Positions 27,736 through 37,248 of a stretch of DNA of 64,000 nucleotides are shown one piece after another. Source of the DNA: Euzebya rosea (GTDB lineage: Bacteria; Actinomycetota; Nitriliruptoria; Euzebyales; Euzebyaceae); contig NZ_PGDQ01000022.1 in the NCBI RefSeq assembly GCF_003073135.1, positions 1 to 64,000 on the forward strand, written 5' to 3'. Under the pieces are notes generated by a model, which was not told where the DNA came from, did not search any database, and saw only the letters and a list, made by a program, of their open reading frames with translations. A program made the translations under genes and the position numbers. Position 1 is the stretch's first letter. Each line of letters opens with the position of its first letter.

Positions 27736-28364
27736 GGTCGGGTCCTCTGGGGGTCGTGGTTCATCATCTGGCAGAAGGTGTCGGTGGTGGCGCGGACCAT
27801 CCGGCGTTCCCACCGGGCGTCGTCGCGCAGCAGCGCGGTCAGCGCCGCGCCACGGAACGTCTGCAGGGCGTGGTCCAGGGCCGCCCTGAACGTGGGGTCC
27901 TCGGGGTGCGGCTCGCCCAGCACATCGGCGATGACCGTCCGTGCGTCGGCGCCGAGGCGCCGTTCGTGGACGACCAGCGCGTCGCGGAGCGTGTCGTCGG
28001 TGCGGGCGGCGACCCACAGCTCGGTCGCGGCGGCGAACAGCGGTCCGCTCATCGTCGACCACAGCAACCCCATGCCGGCGGCGCAACGATCGGCCGGGGA
28101 GTCCAGCTTCGTGGCCTGCTCGGTGAACCACCGCCCGCGCCTGACCGCGAGGTGGGCGACCGCGTCCATCAGCAGCTCCTGCTTGGACGGGAAGTGGTGG
28201 ATCAGGGCACCACGGCTGACCCCGGCCAGCTCCTGCACCCGAGCGGTGGTGGTCGCCGTGTAGCCGTCGTCCACGAGGCTCTCGACGGTGGCGTCGAGGA
28301 TCTTCGCGCGGGTGCGCAGCGCGCGCTGCTGGAGGGGGACGTTCGGGGCGTCGGCGGCAGCCAT
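27732..28364 (-). CDS. TetR-family transcriptional regulator
   Basis: A 210-residue repressor with an N-terminal helix-turn-helix (about 15-62: TRAKILDATVESL, then VQELAGVSRGALIHHFPSKQELL). The C-terminal ligand-binding domain has no known specificity. It is encoded upstream of an acyl-CoA dehydrogenase with which it overlaps, so acyl-CoA or a fatty-acid-like inducer is likely. An imperfect palindrome 30 bases upstream of the start is a candidate autoregulatory operator. Confidence 0.92.
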   Translation of the reverse strand: MAAADAPNVPLQQRALRTRAKILDATVESLVDDGYTATTTARVQELAGVSRGALIHHFPSKQELLMDAVAHLAVRRGRWFTEQATKLDSPADRCAAGMGLLWSTMSGPLFAAATELWVAARTDDTLRDALVVHERRLGADARTVIADVLGEPHPEDPTFRAALDHALQTFRGAALTALLRDDARWERRMVRATTDTFCQMMNHDPQRTRP

Positions 28365-28393
28365 CTGACGCGCAGCCTAGGCAGCGCGCCACC

Positions 28394-28415
28394 AAACAGT
28401 CAACTTGGTCGGTTT
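28394..28415. promoter_or_regulatory. Candidate TetR operator
   Basis: A 22-base AT-richer imperfect palindrome, arms AAACAGTCAAC and TTGGTCGGTTT, seven of eleven positions symmetric. It lies 30 bases upstream of the TetR start and immediately before the stop of the permease gene. Confidence 0.45.
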
Positions 28416-28418
28416 TGC

Positions 28419-29264
28419 TCAGGTGGCCCGGGCAGTCCGTCCCGAGCGGATGCGGTCGGCGACCTCGCGACCCGTCAGGACGATGAAGAACATCGCCACC
28501 GACGTGCCCGACATGGCGGCCGAGCCGGCCAGGTCGAGGTGGTAGCTGAGCTCCAGGCCGATCACCACCGCGGCCCACCCGAGCACCGTGGACACGACCA
28601 TGATCGTGGGGACACGGCGCACCAGCAGGGTGGCCGTGGCGGCCGGGGCGACCAGCAGCCCGAACACCAGCAGGCTGCCGACGGTCCGGAAGGCGGTCAC
28701 CACGACCAAGCCGATGAGGGCCAGCAGCACCGCCCTGGCCACGGCCGGCCGCAGGCCCAGCAGCTGGGCCTTGCGCTCGTCGAAGGACAGGACGAGGAAG
28801 GCGCGGTATCCCAGCACCGACGCCAGCACGGCGATCGTCGCGGCGACGCCCTGGAGGATCAGGTCGGAGGACGTCACGCCCAGCACATCACCGAACAGGA
28901 ACGCCGTGACGTCCACGGCGAAGGACCCCGACCGCGAGATGATCGCGACACCGAGCGACAACATCCCCGCGAACAGCAGTCCCGTCCCGGTGTCCTCGGG
29001 CAGCCGCGCCCGGGAGCTGACGAAGGACACGCCACCGATCGTCAGGGCTGCGGCGATGGCGGCGCCGATGGTCAGGTCGACCCCCACCAGCGCGGCAACG
29101 GCGATGCCCGGGATGACCCCGTGGGCGAGGGCGTCGCCCATGAACGCCAGCGATCGCAGCACGACCCAGACGCCCACGGTGCCGCACATCGTCGCGACGA
29201 GCAGGCCGGCGACCAGCCCTCGCTGGGTGAAGCCGGCCGCGAAGGGCTCGAGCAGGAAGTCCAT
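28419..29264 (-). CDS. Metal-type ABC transporter permease (ZnuB/AztB-like)
   Basis: A 281-residue membrane protein of the ABC-3 permease family for zinc, manganese or iron uptake, with about eight membrane segments. The segment SLAFMGDALAHGVIPGIAVA is the family signature. The ATG at 29264 begins MDFLLEPFA. No ATPase or binding protein gene lies within the window next to it; the gene is flanked by a divergent secreted-protein gene and by the TetR gene. It may work with components encoded elsewhere. Confidence 0.85.
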   Translation of the reverse strand: MDFLLEPFAAGFTQRGLVAGLLVATMCGTVGVWVVLRSLAFMGDALAHGVIPGIAVAALVGVDLTIGAAIAAALTIGGVSFVSSRARLPEDTGTGLLFAGMLSLGVAIISRSGSFAVDVTAFLFGDVLGVTSSDLILQGVAATIAVLASVLGYRAFLVLSFDERKAQLLGLRPAVARAVLLALIGLVVVTAFRTVGSLLVFGLLVAPAATATLLVRRVPTIMVVSTVLGWAAVVIGLELSYHLDLAGSAAMSGTSVAMFFIVLTGREVADRIRSGRTARAT

Positions 29265-29391
29265 GTGCAGGGGGAGGGTATGCGCGATGGGCGGACGCGC
29301 CCACAGCGGAACGGCGTGTTCGTGCAGGACTCCGGGGCTGCCGTGTCGAAGCATCGGCCGACCCCCCATGTTGGTTTCCCAGAGGACTGTC

Positions 29392-31206
29392 GTGTTGTCC
29401 AGCGTCCATGCCCGGACCGCCGTCGCCACCCTGCTCGTGGCCCTGCTCGTCGCCACCGCGACCAGCGCGGGCGCAGCACCCCTGCCCGTGGCTACATCGG
29501 ACGCCTCGTGCGTCCCCAGCGCGGCCGTCACCGACGCCACGATCGAGGTCGTCGCGGGTCGCCGGACCATTGTCGTCGACGATCCGGTCCTGATCGGCGG
29601 CGGTCGGACGAGGCTCCTGGGTGTCGGCGAGGCCTGGTGCGATGCGACCGCGGTGAACACCTGGCTGGCCGCGGGTGCGACGTTGACGACGGAGGAACGT
29701 GCGCTGGCCGCGGCGACCGTGCTGGCCACGCCGAACTTCGTCGACCTCCGCTGGTCCGACGTGCGCACCGTCGACGGGACGGTGCACGCCGTCTCGCACG
29801 CGCGGACCAACGGGGTGGTGGCCGAGTGGACCGTGGTCATGGACCAGGAGGGGCTGCGCGAGGCCCGGTGGACCGCCGTGGACTTCGCGGTCCCGCCGGT
29901 GGCGCCCGACCACGGGGGACTGACCGCCCTGCCGGGCGCGTCCATGGGCTTCCGTCGCGGCGGCGATGGCCTGGTCCACGCCGTTGACGACCCCCTCTCC
30001 GCACTCGACCAGCCGGAGATCGTCACGCGGGGCACCGCCTCCGACGGCTTCGAGATCCTGGTCTCCGCGGGCGACACCACGATCAGCCCGGACCTGGAGG
30101 ACGACACGGGGATCCGCGAAGCGGACTTCTACCGCTCGGTCCGGGACTGGAGCCTCGACAACTACGAGGAGTTCCTGCTCTGGGGGCTGGACAACCGGCT
30201 GCCCGGCGCCCAGGGCACCGTCTTCGTCGACGACGCCCTGAGCCTGTTCTGCATCGCGTGCACGGTCGCCACCGACACCTTCAACGTGCACCTCTCCAGC
30301 CAGGCGGTGTACTTCCAGTCCCAGCTCGGCATGCACTACACCGAGGAGGCCCTCGGGTTCAGGACGATCCTCGGGCACGAGATCTTCCACAACGTCCAGC
30401 ACGGGTACGCCGAGCTGTCCGGCAACGAGTCGTTGTCCCCGGCCTTCGCCGAGGGGACGGCTCGCATGCAGGAGTCGCTCCACCTGTACTCCGAGGCGTC
30501 CTACATCCCCGGAAGCCCGCTGTACCAGCGATCGGCGCAGGGATGCAACGGGTTCCAGGGCAACTCGCCCGACAAGGCCTTCGGCGAGGGACCGTTCAAC
30601 GGCCATGCCGAGGACGCCTGCTTGTTCTGGATGTCCTGGTACGGCCGGAACGGCATCGATCGCCTCGTCCGCCTGCTGGAGGAGTCAGCCACCGGCGGGC
30701 CGACGGGAAGTGACTTCAGCAAGACCGTCGGCGGGCTCGGTACCGCCTCCGGTCGGTCGCTCAGCAGCAACCTGCTGACGTTCGCGGTCTCTGCCATCAC
30801 GGGGCAGGGGTACGGCTGGCGGTCCCCATCCGACGAGTTCTCGGAGTACCGGGACTGGGGTGCGCATCTCGCCCGATGGCACGTTCGCCAGCTGCCCGTC
30901 GGCAACCGCTATGACCGCACGCTGGGTGACGGCGGCGTCATGGCGGCAGAGATCACGGGGTCGGCGTCGCTGGACTTCCGCGGTCCGGTCGACGCCCACC
31001 TGATCACCGTGACCGACCACGGGTCCGTGCACGTGGAAAAGATTCCCAGCAGGCGTCAGGTGCACGTTGGAGCGGACGAGCGCGCGTTCGTCGTCCTGCT
31101 CAACCCGGACTTCGGCTCGGTGTCGGCCACGATCCTGTGGGGAATGGCACCCAACGCCAACGACGAGTGGTTCGGGCCCGTGACGCCGCCCGGTGCACGT
31201 TCCTGA
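29392..31206 (+). CDS. Secreted putative zinc metallopeptidase (HExxH)
   Basis: A 604-residue exported protein with a signal peptide (about 1-28). HEIFHNVQHGYAE starts at His329 and contains HExxH, with a further glutamate (FAEGTA) about 22 residues on, the spacing expected of a gluzincin third ligand. The surroundings are rich in Trp, Tyr and Asn, but I cannot name a peptidase family. The GTG at 29392 is preferred because AGAGGA lies five bases away; an ATG at 29368 is possible. It sits 118 bases before three surface-protein genes on the same strand, which suggests a role in their processing or in surface nutrient release. Confidence 0.72.
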   Translation: MLSSVHARTAVATLLVALLVATATSAGAAPLPVATSDASCVPSAAVTDATIEVVAGRRTIVVDDPVLIGGGRTRLLGVGEAWCDATAVNTWLAAGATLTTEERALAAATVLATPNFVDLRWSDVRTVDGTVHAVSHARTNGVVAEWTVVMDQEGLREARWTAVDFAVPPVAPDHGGLTALPGASMGFRRGGDGLVHAVDDPLSALDQPEIVTRGTASDGFEILVSAGDTTISPDLEDDTGIREADFYRSVRDWSLDNYEEFLLWGLDNRLPGAQGTVFVDDALSLFCIACTVATDTFNVHLSSQAVYFQSQLGMHYTEEALGFRTILGHEIFHNVQHGYAELSGNESLSPAFAEGTARMQESLHLYSEASYIPGSPLYQRSAQGCNGFQGNSPDKAFGEGPFNGHAEDACLFWMSWYGRNGIDRLVRLLEESATGGPTGSDFSKTVGGLGTASGRSLSSNLLTFAVSAITGQGYGWRSPSDEFSEYRDWGAHLARWHVRQLPVGNRYDRTLGDGGVMAAEITGSASLDFRGPVDAHLITVTDHGSVHVEKIPSRRQVHVGADERAFVVLLNPDFGSVSATILWGMAPNANDEWFGPVTPPGARS

Positions 31207-31208
31207 AA

Positions 31209-31248
31209 CGGTTCCTCGTGAAAACTACTCGTTTGTGGTAGCAGGAAC
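31209..31248 (+). promoter_or_regulatory. Stem-loop between HExxH gene and first tandem surface-protein gene
   Basis: Inverted repeat with outer arms GGTTCCT and AGGAACC and an inner CTAC/GTAG pair. The segment is AT-richer than its surroundings. It may be a terminator for the HExxH gene or an mRNA leader structure for the next gene; no T tract follows. Confidence 0.4.
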
Positions 31249-31324
31249 CGCCGCAGTGCACGGCGAACCATCCCTGCGAGGACCCGCACGTCGACGGGTC
31301 GCCACCACTCGAAGGGACCCGGCC

Positions 31325-34105
31325 ATGAAGAGCCGCAGGATGTTCACGAAGCCACTGGCACTGCTGGCGGCTGTTGTCATGGCGTACGCCTTGTTGCCCG
31401 CCCTCAGCGCGTCCGCCGCGCCGCCGTCCTCAGCGACGCTGAACACCGCCAGCGTGTTCCCGGGACAGGGCAAGTCCTTCACCCTCACCGTCCGCAACGA
31501 CGCGAACCCCCTGTCCCTGGGGGCCCTGGAGCGCATCAACTTCGTCCGCGTGACTCCCCCGGCGCTGCTGCTGAACGAGGGGTGCCCCACGATCTCGCCC
31601 GCCAGCACCTGGACGTGCACCTCCCACCGAGGCGGGTTCTATGACCTCAGCGGCGGCACCATCGCCGCCGGTCAGTCACTGGCGATCACCTTCGCTGGTG
31701 ACATCGGCGCACCCAACACCGCCAACCAGACCCAACCGTTCGTGGTGGATGTGTCGGACCAGGGTGGGGCGAACAACACGTTCACCCGCCTCCCGGCGCT
31801 GAACCTGACGGTCAAGGTCCTCGACCTGCTCGCTGGTTCCATCGCGGAGACGTCGCCGAACACCGACGGGATCACCACCCGAGGACAGACGGTCGGTGGC
31901 CAGTTCCAGGCGATCAGCTACGCCAGGCAGCCCATCACCATCACCCCGACGGTCAACGGTGCCGCACAGACGGCCGTCACCCTGCCCGGCATCGGGGCCG
32001 CAGCAGTCGAGGGCAGCACGACCAGCACCCCCGTCCCGTTCACCGTGTCGACGACGGCCGCGCTGTCCCCCCGGACGGCGAACCTGCCGATCACCGCGTC
32101 GGTCACGTCCAGCGGATCCTCTGCCGGTCCGCTCACCGGCAACTTCACCGCCGAGGCCCAGGCCTACCTCGTGCCCGACCTCGACTCGGTGCAGCCCAAG
32201 GTGGTCCGCTCCTCGCAGAAGGACAACGACGGCACCCACATCGGCGGCTTCAGCTACGACATCTCCATCGACGCGGAGAAGCTGAACATCCCGACGATGC
32301 AGACGGCACCGACCGCAACGCTGGAGCTCAGTGGTCCCGGCGCGCCGGCGGGCCAGCTGCCGGCCACCATCACGTGGTCCAACGGTGGCGCGTGGGCCGA
32401 GGGGGCCATCGCGACCTTCACGGTCGCCAACGTGGCGATCAACAGCGCCGTCGACACCGGGGTGCTCAACGGCACCCTGCGGCTGGCCGGCGGCACCGAC
32501 GACAACCTGTTCCCCTACTCCCAGACGATCCCGCTGCCGAGCCTGATCCTGATCGACAACATCGCCCCGATCATCCAGAACTTCGACATCGCGATCCCCT
32601 CCGGACAGTTCCAGGTCAAGGCCGGCGACACGATCGTCCTGTCGGGCGACATCGACGACCCCCAGAACAGCCCGAGCCTGGACCTGGCGATCACCGGTAC
32701 GGTCACCAACAAGCTGACGATGCAGCAGAGCGACCCCATCACCGTCTTCGCCAACCCGTCGTTCACGGGTGACAGCTTCTCGGTGTCCTACCAGATGCCG
32801 GCCACCGTGCCCTTCGGCGGCGTCCAGACGCCCCTTCCCGAGTTCGCGCTCTTCACTGCCGACGCGTCCCTGTCCGACGTCGCCAACAACCAGAGCACCG
32901 CATCGGGGGACATCGACATCGACAACGCGGTTCCGACGGTTCGGATCGCCACCCTCCAGGACGACCAGTTCGACGGGCAGGACAACTTCCCCGGCGCTCG
33001 GTACTACATCGAGGTCGAGCTGACCAACGACTACAACAAGGACGACGGCACCAGCCTCATCGCTGGTGGCTGCAACCCGCTGTCGTGGGACCAGGACGAG
33101 ACCAGCGTCATCGGGGTCTACTACTCCAACGGTGCCCGCTGCCAGAACGGTGTGGCCGGTCCGGACAACAAGCGCGTGCTCGCGCTGCTGTCGGACCTCG
33201 ACCCGAACTTCCCGTACCAGATCGAGTTCGACTCCGGGGTCCTCCTGCACGACGACATGTTCGACGGTGCCGCCAACGAGGTCCTCAACTTCGTGGCGCA
33301 GACGATCACCACGATCGCCCCGCCGAACCCGCTGTTCAGCCAGCTGCAGCGGTACGACACCGACGCCAACGACGGCTCCTACGAGACCGTCACCGTCTAT
33401 GGCGACCCCGAGAACAACGACCGGGTCGTCCACGTCAACGCCGGTGGTCCCGCGGCGACATCGGGCAGCAAGGTCCCGCATGTCACCGTGGGTGCCGCAT
33501 CCACCGCGTTCGAGGTCCGCGTCCTCGACCAGGCGGGCAACACGCTGTACCGCGTGCCGGCTCCGACGGTCAACGACAACGACCAGACCACCCTCGACCT
33601 GCCGATCCCGGCGCTGCTTGGTGACTGCGAGAGCGGTACCCAGGGCCAGGGCACCATCGTCGGCGAGAACTGCGAGCTGACCCGCTTCGTGACGTTCTTC
33701 AACCCCAACGCCGCCAGTGGATCGCGGTTCTCCCTCGAGCCGCTGAAGCTGACGGTCGTGCTCGACCAGGTCCTGCCGCAGATCTCCTCGGCGGCCATGT
33801 CCGGGAGCGACGCGGTGAACGTTGGGTACAACGAGGCGTTGGCCGGCGGACGCAACTCCAACCAGGACTGGGCCACGGTCCAGGTGAACCCCGACGCCAA
33901 CCAGCAGCAGGACGACTTCCTGTTCCGTCCGGTGCAGGACGTCGCCAACGGTGCCAACGGTGCCAGCCGCGTCCTGTCGGGCCTCCTGCTGGACTCCCGA
34001 GTGGGCCTGTACGGCGTGTCGTTCCTCTACAACGGCGCTCCGCTGGAGCTGTACCAGGACCTGGCCGGAAACCGCACGTCGACCGACGTGATCTTCCAGA
34101 GCTAG
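31325..34105 (+). CDS. Tandem secreted surface protein A, unrecognised family
   Basis: A 926-residue exported protein and the first of three tandem paralogues. Signal peptide about 1-31 (cleavage near ASAA). The rest reads as beta-rich Ig-like modules: VFPGQGKSFTLTVRND near the start, then conserved blocks VRVTPPA, SHRGGFYD, DLDSV.P.VVRSS.KD, and IDNIAPII. Three cysteine pairs are shared with the paralogues (GC..WTC, GGC...RC, DC...NC). The tail GYNEALAGGRN and the final LAGNRTSTDVIFQS are also shared. There is no LPxTG, CWB2 or membrane anchor. AAGGGA lies seven bases before the ATG. An S-layer or fibre subunit is plausible; nothing enzymatic is visible. Confidence 0.8.
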   Translation: MKSRRMFTKPLALLAAVVMAYALLPALSASAAPPSSATLNTASVFPGQGKSFTLTVRNDANPLSLGALERINFVRVTPPALLLNEGCPTISPASTWTCTSHRGGFYDLSGGTIAAGQSLAITFAGDIGAPNTANQTQPFVVDVSDQGGANNTFTRLPALNLTVKVLDLLAGSIAETSPNTDGITTRGQTVGGQFQAISYARQPITITPTVNGAAQTAVTLPGIGAAAVEGSTTSTPVPFTVSTTAALSPRTANLPITASVTSSGSSAGPLTGNFTAEAQAYLVPDLDSVQPKVVRSSQKDNDGTHIGGFSYDISIDAEKLNIPTMQTAPTATLELSGPGAPAGQLPATITWSNGGAWAEGAIATFTVANVAINSAVDTGVLNGTLRLAGGTDDNLFPYSQTIPLPSLILIDNIAPIIQNFDIAIPSGQFQVKAGDTIVLSGDIDDPQNSPSLDLAITGTVTNKLTMQQSDPITVFANPSFTGDSFSVSYQMPATVPFGGVQTPLPEFALFTADASLSDVANNQSTASGDIDIDNAVPTVRIATLQDDQFDGQDNFPGARYYIEVELTNDYNKDDGTSLIAGGCNPLSWDQDETSVIGVYYSNGARCQNGVAGPDNKRVLALLSDLDPNFPYQIEFDSGVLLHDDMFDGAANEVLNFVAQTITTIAPPNPLFSQLQRYDTDANDGSYETVTVYGDPENNDRVVHVNAGGPAATSGSKVPHVTVGAASTAFEVRVLDQAGNTLYRVPAPTVNDNDQTTLDLPIPALLGDCESGTQGQGTIVGENCELTRFVTFFNPNAASGSRFSLEPLKLTVVLDQVLPQISSAAMSGSDAVNVGYNEALAGGRNSNQDWATVQVNPDANQQQDDFLFRPVQDVANGANGASRVLSGLLLDSRVGLYGVSFLYNGAPLELYQDLAGNRTSTDVIFQS

Positions 34106-34121
34106 GCACCTCGACATCAGG

Positions 34122-34147
34122 AGGCCCGGACCGAACGGTCCGGGCCT
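34122..34147 (+). terminator. Terminator after tandem surface protein A
   Basis: Arms AGGCCCGGACC and GGTCCGGGCCT around GAAC, followed by TCTCCCTTTT. It is 16 bases past the stop and separates the transcript of A from that of B, at least partly. Confidence 0.85.
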
Positions 34148-34303
34148 TCTCCCTTTTCCTGCCCCCGCGGGGCGGTTTGTCGCGATCCGCGCAATTGTCC
34201 GGCACTCGCGGGAGGAATGACGTCACCGGCCGTCGAACCCCCGCACCAGAGACGTCCGGAACGGGCGGGAGCCGACCACCCCAGACGGGAACGGGAGCAG
34301 ATC

Positions 34304-37093
34304 ATGTTGAAGAAGTGTTTGTCAGTCGTCGGGCTCATCGCCCTTGCGCTCGGGCTGCTGCCCGCGCTGAGCGCCATGGCCGCACCTGCCGCGACCGTGT
34401 CGCTGGATGCCACCGACGTCTTCCCGGGGGCAGGCCAGGACTTCACCATCACGGTGGAGAACGACGCGAACCCGCTGACCAGCGCCCAGGACGTCATCGA
34501 CTACGTCCGGGTCACCCCGCCGGCCATGCTGCTGGGCGACAGCTGCCCGACCGTGTCGGGCTGGTCCTGCGTCTCCCACCGCGGAGGGTTCTACGACTTC
34601 GAGCCGACCGGCACCCCCGACATTCAGGGGCGCTTGGGCATCGTCCCCGGTGGATCGCTGGACATCACCTTCACCGCTGACATCGGCGCCCCCCAGAGCG
34701 CCGACCAGACCCAGAACTTCGTCGTGGACATCTCCGACGAAGGTGGCGCCAACGGCTCGTTCGACCGCTACGCCAACCTGGACCTCACGGTGCACGTGCT
34801 CGACCTCGTGGCCGGCTCCATCCTCGAGACGTCCACCCCGGCGGACAACACCGCCACCCGCGGGCAGACCATCGATGCCCGGTTCACCGCCACGTCCTAC
34901 GCGCGGCAGGACATCACGGTGACGCCCCTGATCGACGGCACCCCCGGTGCCCCCGTCACCCTCCCCGGCATCGGTGCGCTCGGCACGGCCGGTGACGCCG
35001 TCGACACCGACGTGGCCTTCGACTACACCACCACGGGTGGTCGGACCCCTCGCTCGGCCACCCCGACCGTCACCGTCGGCCTCGACACGGGCGGCGCCAG
35101 CGACGCCGGCACGATCACGGGCACCTTCACCATCCAGGGCGAGCCCTACCTGCAGGCCGACCTCGACAGCGTCGCCCCCGAGGTGGTGCGGTCGTCCCGC
35201 AAGGACGGCACGGGCGCCCACATCGGTGGCTTCGACTACGACTTCACCTTCGACCTCGACAAGCTGAACATCCCGACGGTGGCCGACGCGACGGCCACGT
35301 TCGCCCTGCAGGGCGCGACCACCGGCCCGTTCGCCGCGGCCAGCACGACCCTGTCGTGGGACGGCGCCCCGTGGGCCGAGAACAGCGTGGCCACCGTCAC
35401 CGCTGCCGGGGTCACCATCGACGCCGACATCGACACCGAGGCCCTCACCGGCACCCTGACCCTGTCCGGCGGGACCGACAGCAACGGGCACCCCTACAGC
35501 CAGACGATCTCGCTGCCGAGCATCGTCCTCATCGACAACCTCGCCCCGCTCATCCAGGACTTCGAGGTCGAGATCCCCTCGGGGCAGCTGCAGATCAAGT
35601 CGGGTGACGTCATCACCTTCACCGGTGACATCGTCGACCCGCAGAGCTCGCCGACCCTGGACTTCGTCATCAGCGGGACCGTGACCGACAAGGTGACCCT
35701 GCAGCAGAGCGAGCCCTTCGAGATCCACGCCGAGCCCGAGTTCAGCGGGACCAGCTTCAGCGTCGACTGGACCGTGCCGGACGAGGTCGGCTTCGGCGGC
35801 TCCGACGTCGCCGTCCCGGACTTCTCCTCCCTCGCGGCGTCCGCCAGCATCACCGACGTCGCCGGCAACGCCAGCGACGCCGACCTGACCCAGGACATCG
35901 ACAACGCCGACCCGGCGGCCGTCCTCGCCGCGCTGGCCGACAGCACTGCCACCGACGCCCCCGACATCGCCTCCGGGCCGCTCGCGGGCCGCTACTACGT
36001 CGAGGTCGAGCTGGCCAACGACTACGTCGGCCCCAACGGCGAGAGCCTGCTGACCGGTGGCTGCAACGCCTCCACCTGGCGCCTCGCCGGTGCCACCGTC
36101 GAGGGCGTCTACTACTCCGACGGGTCGGCCTGCCGCAACGGCCAGCCCGGCCCGGACGACAAGCGCATCATCACCGTCTTCGAGGACCTCGACCCCGACC
36201 GGTCCTACGAGCTGACCTACGACAACGGCAGCCTGCTCAGCGACGCCCTCCAGGACGGCGCCGACAACACCCTGCTGCAGGACGCCATCGACACCATCAC
36301 CCGGATCGCCCCGCGCAACCCGGTCTTCACCACCCTCGAGCGGTACGACAGCGACGCCGACGACGGGTCCTTCGAGCAGGTCACCGTCTACGGCGACCCC
36401 GGCAACAACGACCGCATGGTGCACCTCAACCGTGGTGGCGTGGCCGGCGCGACCGGCACGCAGGCACCGCACGTGACCGTGGGTGCGGCCTCCTCGGTGT
36501 ACGAGGTCCACGTCCGCGACGGCGCCGGCAACACCCTCTACGTCGTCGCCGACCCCGAGGTCGACGACAACGACCAGGTGACCGTCGACCTGCCGGTCAT
36601 CGCCGACATCGCCGACTGCGACACCGGCGTCGGAACCGGCGTCGTCGTGGGCGACGACTGCCACCTGACCCGGTTCGTCACCTTCCACAACCCCTTCGCG
36701 GAGGCCGGTTCCCAGTTCAGCGTCGACCCGCTGAAGCTGACCGTCGTGCTCGACCAGGTCGTCCCCCGGATCGCCGCCGCCGCCTTCGACGGCAGCGACG
36801 CGGTCGACGTCGGGTACAACGAGATCCTGGCCGGCGGCCGGAACGCCAACCAGGACTGGGCGACCGTCCAGGTCAACCCCGACGCCGGCCAGCAGCAGGA
36901 CGACTTCCTCTACCGGCCGGTGAACAGCGTCGACAACGGGGCGAACGCGTCGTCCCGCGTGCTGTCCGGCCTGATGCTGGACTCCCGCGTCGGCCTGTAC
37001 GGCGTGTCGTTCCTCTACAACGGTGACCCGCTGGACCTCTACGAGGACCTCGCGGGCAACCGCACCCTCGAGGACGTCATCTTCCAGAGCTAG
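34304..37093 (+). CDS. Tandem secreted surface protein B, unrecognised family
   Basis: A 929-residue paralogue of the flanking genes with the same plan: signal peptide (about 1-25), VFPGAGQDFTITVEND, SHRGGFYDF, DLDSVAPEVVRSSRKD, IDNLAPLI, GGCN with a downstream SACRNG, a GYNEILAGGRN tail and the same final LAGNRTLEDVIFQS. The six paired cysteines are kept. Compared with A it is richer in Asp and Glu. The ATG at 34304 follows GGGAG at a spacing of six; an upstream ATG at 34217 is too near its purine run. No anchor is present. The mature protein is predicted to be acidic, as is common for S-layer proteins, but this is only suggestive. Confidence 0.8.
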   Translation: MLKKCLSVVGLIALALGLLPALSAMAAPAATVSLDATDVFPGAGQDFTITVENDANPLTSAQDVIDYVRVTPPAMLLGDSCPTVSGWSCVSHRGGFYDFEPTGTPDIQGRLGIVPGGSLDITFTADIGAPQSADQTQNFVVDISDEGGANGSFDRYANLDLTVHVLDLVAGSILETSTPADNTATRGQTIDARFTATSYARQDITVTPLIDGTPGAPVTLPGIGALGTAGDAVDTDVAFDYTTTGGRTPRSATPTVTVGLDTGGASDAGTITGTFTIQGEPYLQADLDSVAPEVVRSSRKDGTGAHIGGFDYDFTFDLDKLNIPTVADATATFALQGATTGPFAAASTTLSWDGAPWAENSVATVTAAGVTIDADIDTEALTGTLTLSGGTDSNGHPYSQTISLPSIVLIDNLAPLIQDFEVEIPSGQLQIKSGDVITFTGDIVDPQSSPTLDFVISGTVTDKVTLQQSEPFEIHAEPEFSGTSFSVDWTVPDEVGFGGSDVAVPDFSSLAASASITDVAGNASDADLTQDIDNADPAAVLAALADSTATDAPDIASGPLAGRYYVEVELANDYVGPNGESLLTGGCNASTWRLAGATVEGVYYSDGSACRNGQPGPDDKRIITVFEDLDPDRSYELTYDNGSLLSDALQDGADNTLLQDAIDTITRIAPRNPVFTTLERYDSDADDGSFEQVTVYGDPGNNDRMVHLNRGGVAGATGTQAPHVTVGAASSVYEVHVRDGAGNTLYVVADPEVDDNDQVTVDLPVIADIADCDTGVGTGVVVGDDCHLTRFVTFHNPFAEAGSQFSVDPLKLTVVLDQVVPRIAAAAFDGSDAVDVGYNEILAGGRNANQDWATVQVNPDAGQQQDDFLYRPVNSVDNGANASSRVLSGLMLDSRVGLYGVSFLYNGDPLDLYEDLAGNRTLEDVIFQS

Positions 37094-37109
37094 CCGGTCC
37101 CGGACCCGC

Positions 37110-37148
37110 GCGACGGCCCGACCCACCCACGTGGGCTCGGGTCGTCGC
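37110..37148 (+). terminator. Terminator after tandem surface protein B
   Basis: Imperfect stem with arms GCGACGGCCCGACCCAC and GTGGGCTCGGGTCGTCGC (one mismatch, one bulge), then CTTTT. Confidence 0.8.
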
Positions 37149-37188
37149 CTTTTCGGACTGACCCGGACTTCCACGTAACGCACGGGGC

Positions 37189-37207
37189 CCCCGCTCGTTG
37201 AGCGGGG
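37189..37207 (+). promoter_or_regulatory. Small leader hairpin before surface protein C
   Basis: Arms CCCCGCT and AGCGGGG around CGTTG, 42 bases before the start codon of the third tandem gene. It may stabilise the leader of an abundant mRNA; this is inference. Confidence 0.4.
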
Positions 37208-37248
37208 TGAAGCAAGTTTCTTCCCCCCTACTTCCGGGAGTGTGTGCG

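Noticed and set aside
26578-28578. Single 666-residue protein fusing upstream sequence to acyl-CoA dehydrogenase
   Set aside because: The upstream part is a shadow of the TetR gene in another frame; the ATG at 27735 gives the normal family length and overlaps TetR by ATGA.
28588-29391. N-terminal extension of the HExxH protein across the permease gene
   Set aside because: It is antisense to a conserved membrane protein; the signal peptide and ribosome site place the start at 29392.
34217-34304. Upstream in-frame ATG for surface protein B
   Set aside because: Its purine run is only two bases away and it would add a polar stretch before the signal peptide; the ATG at 34304 is better.
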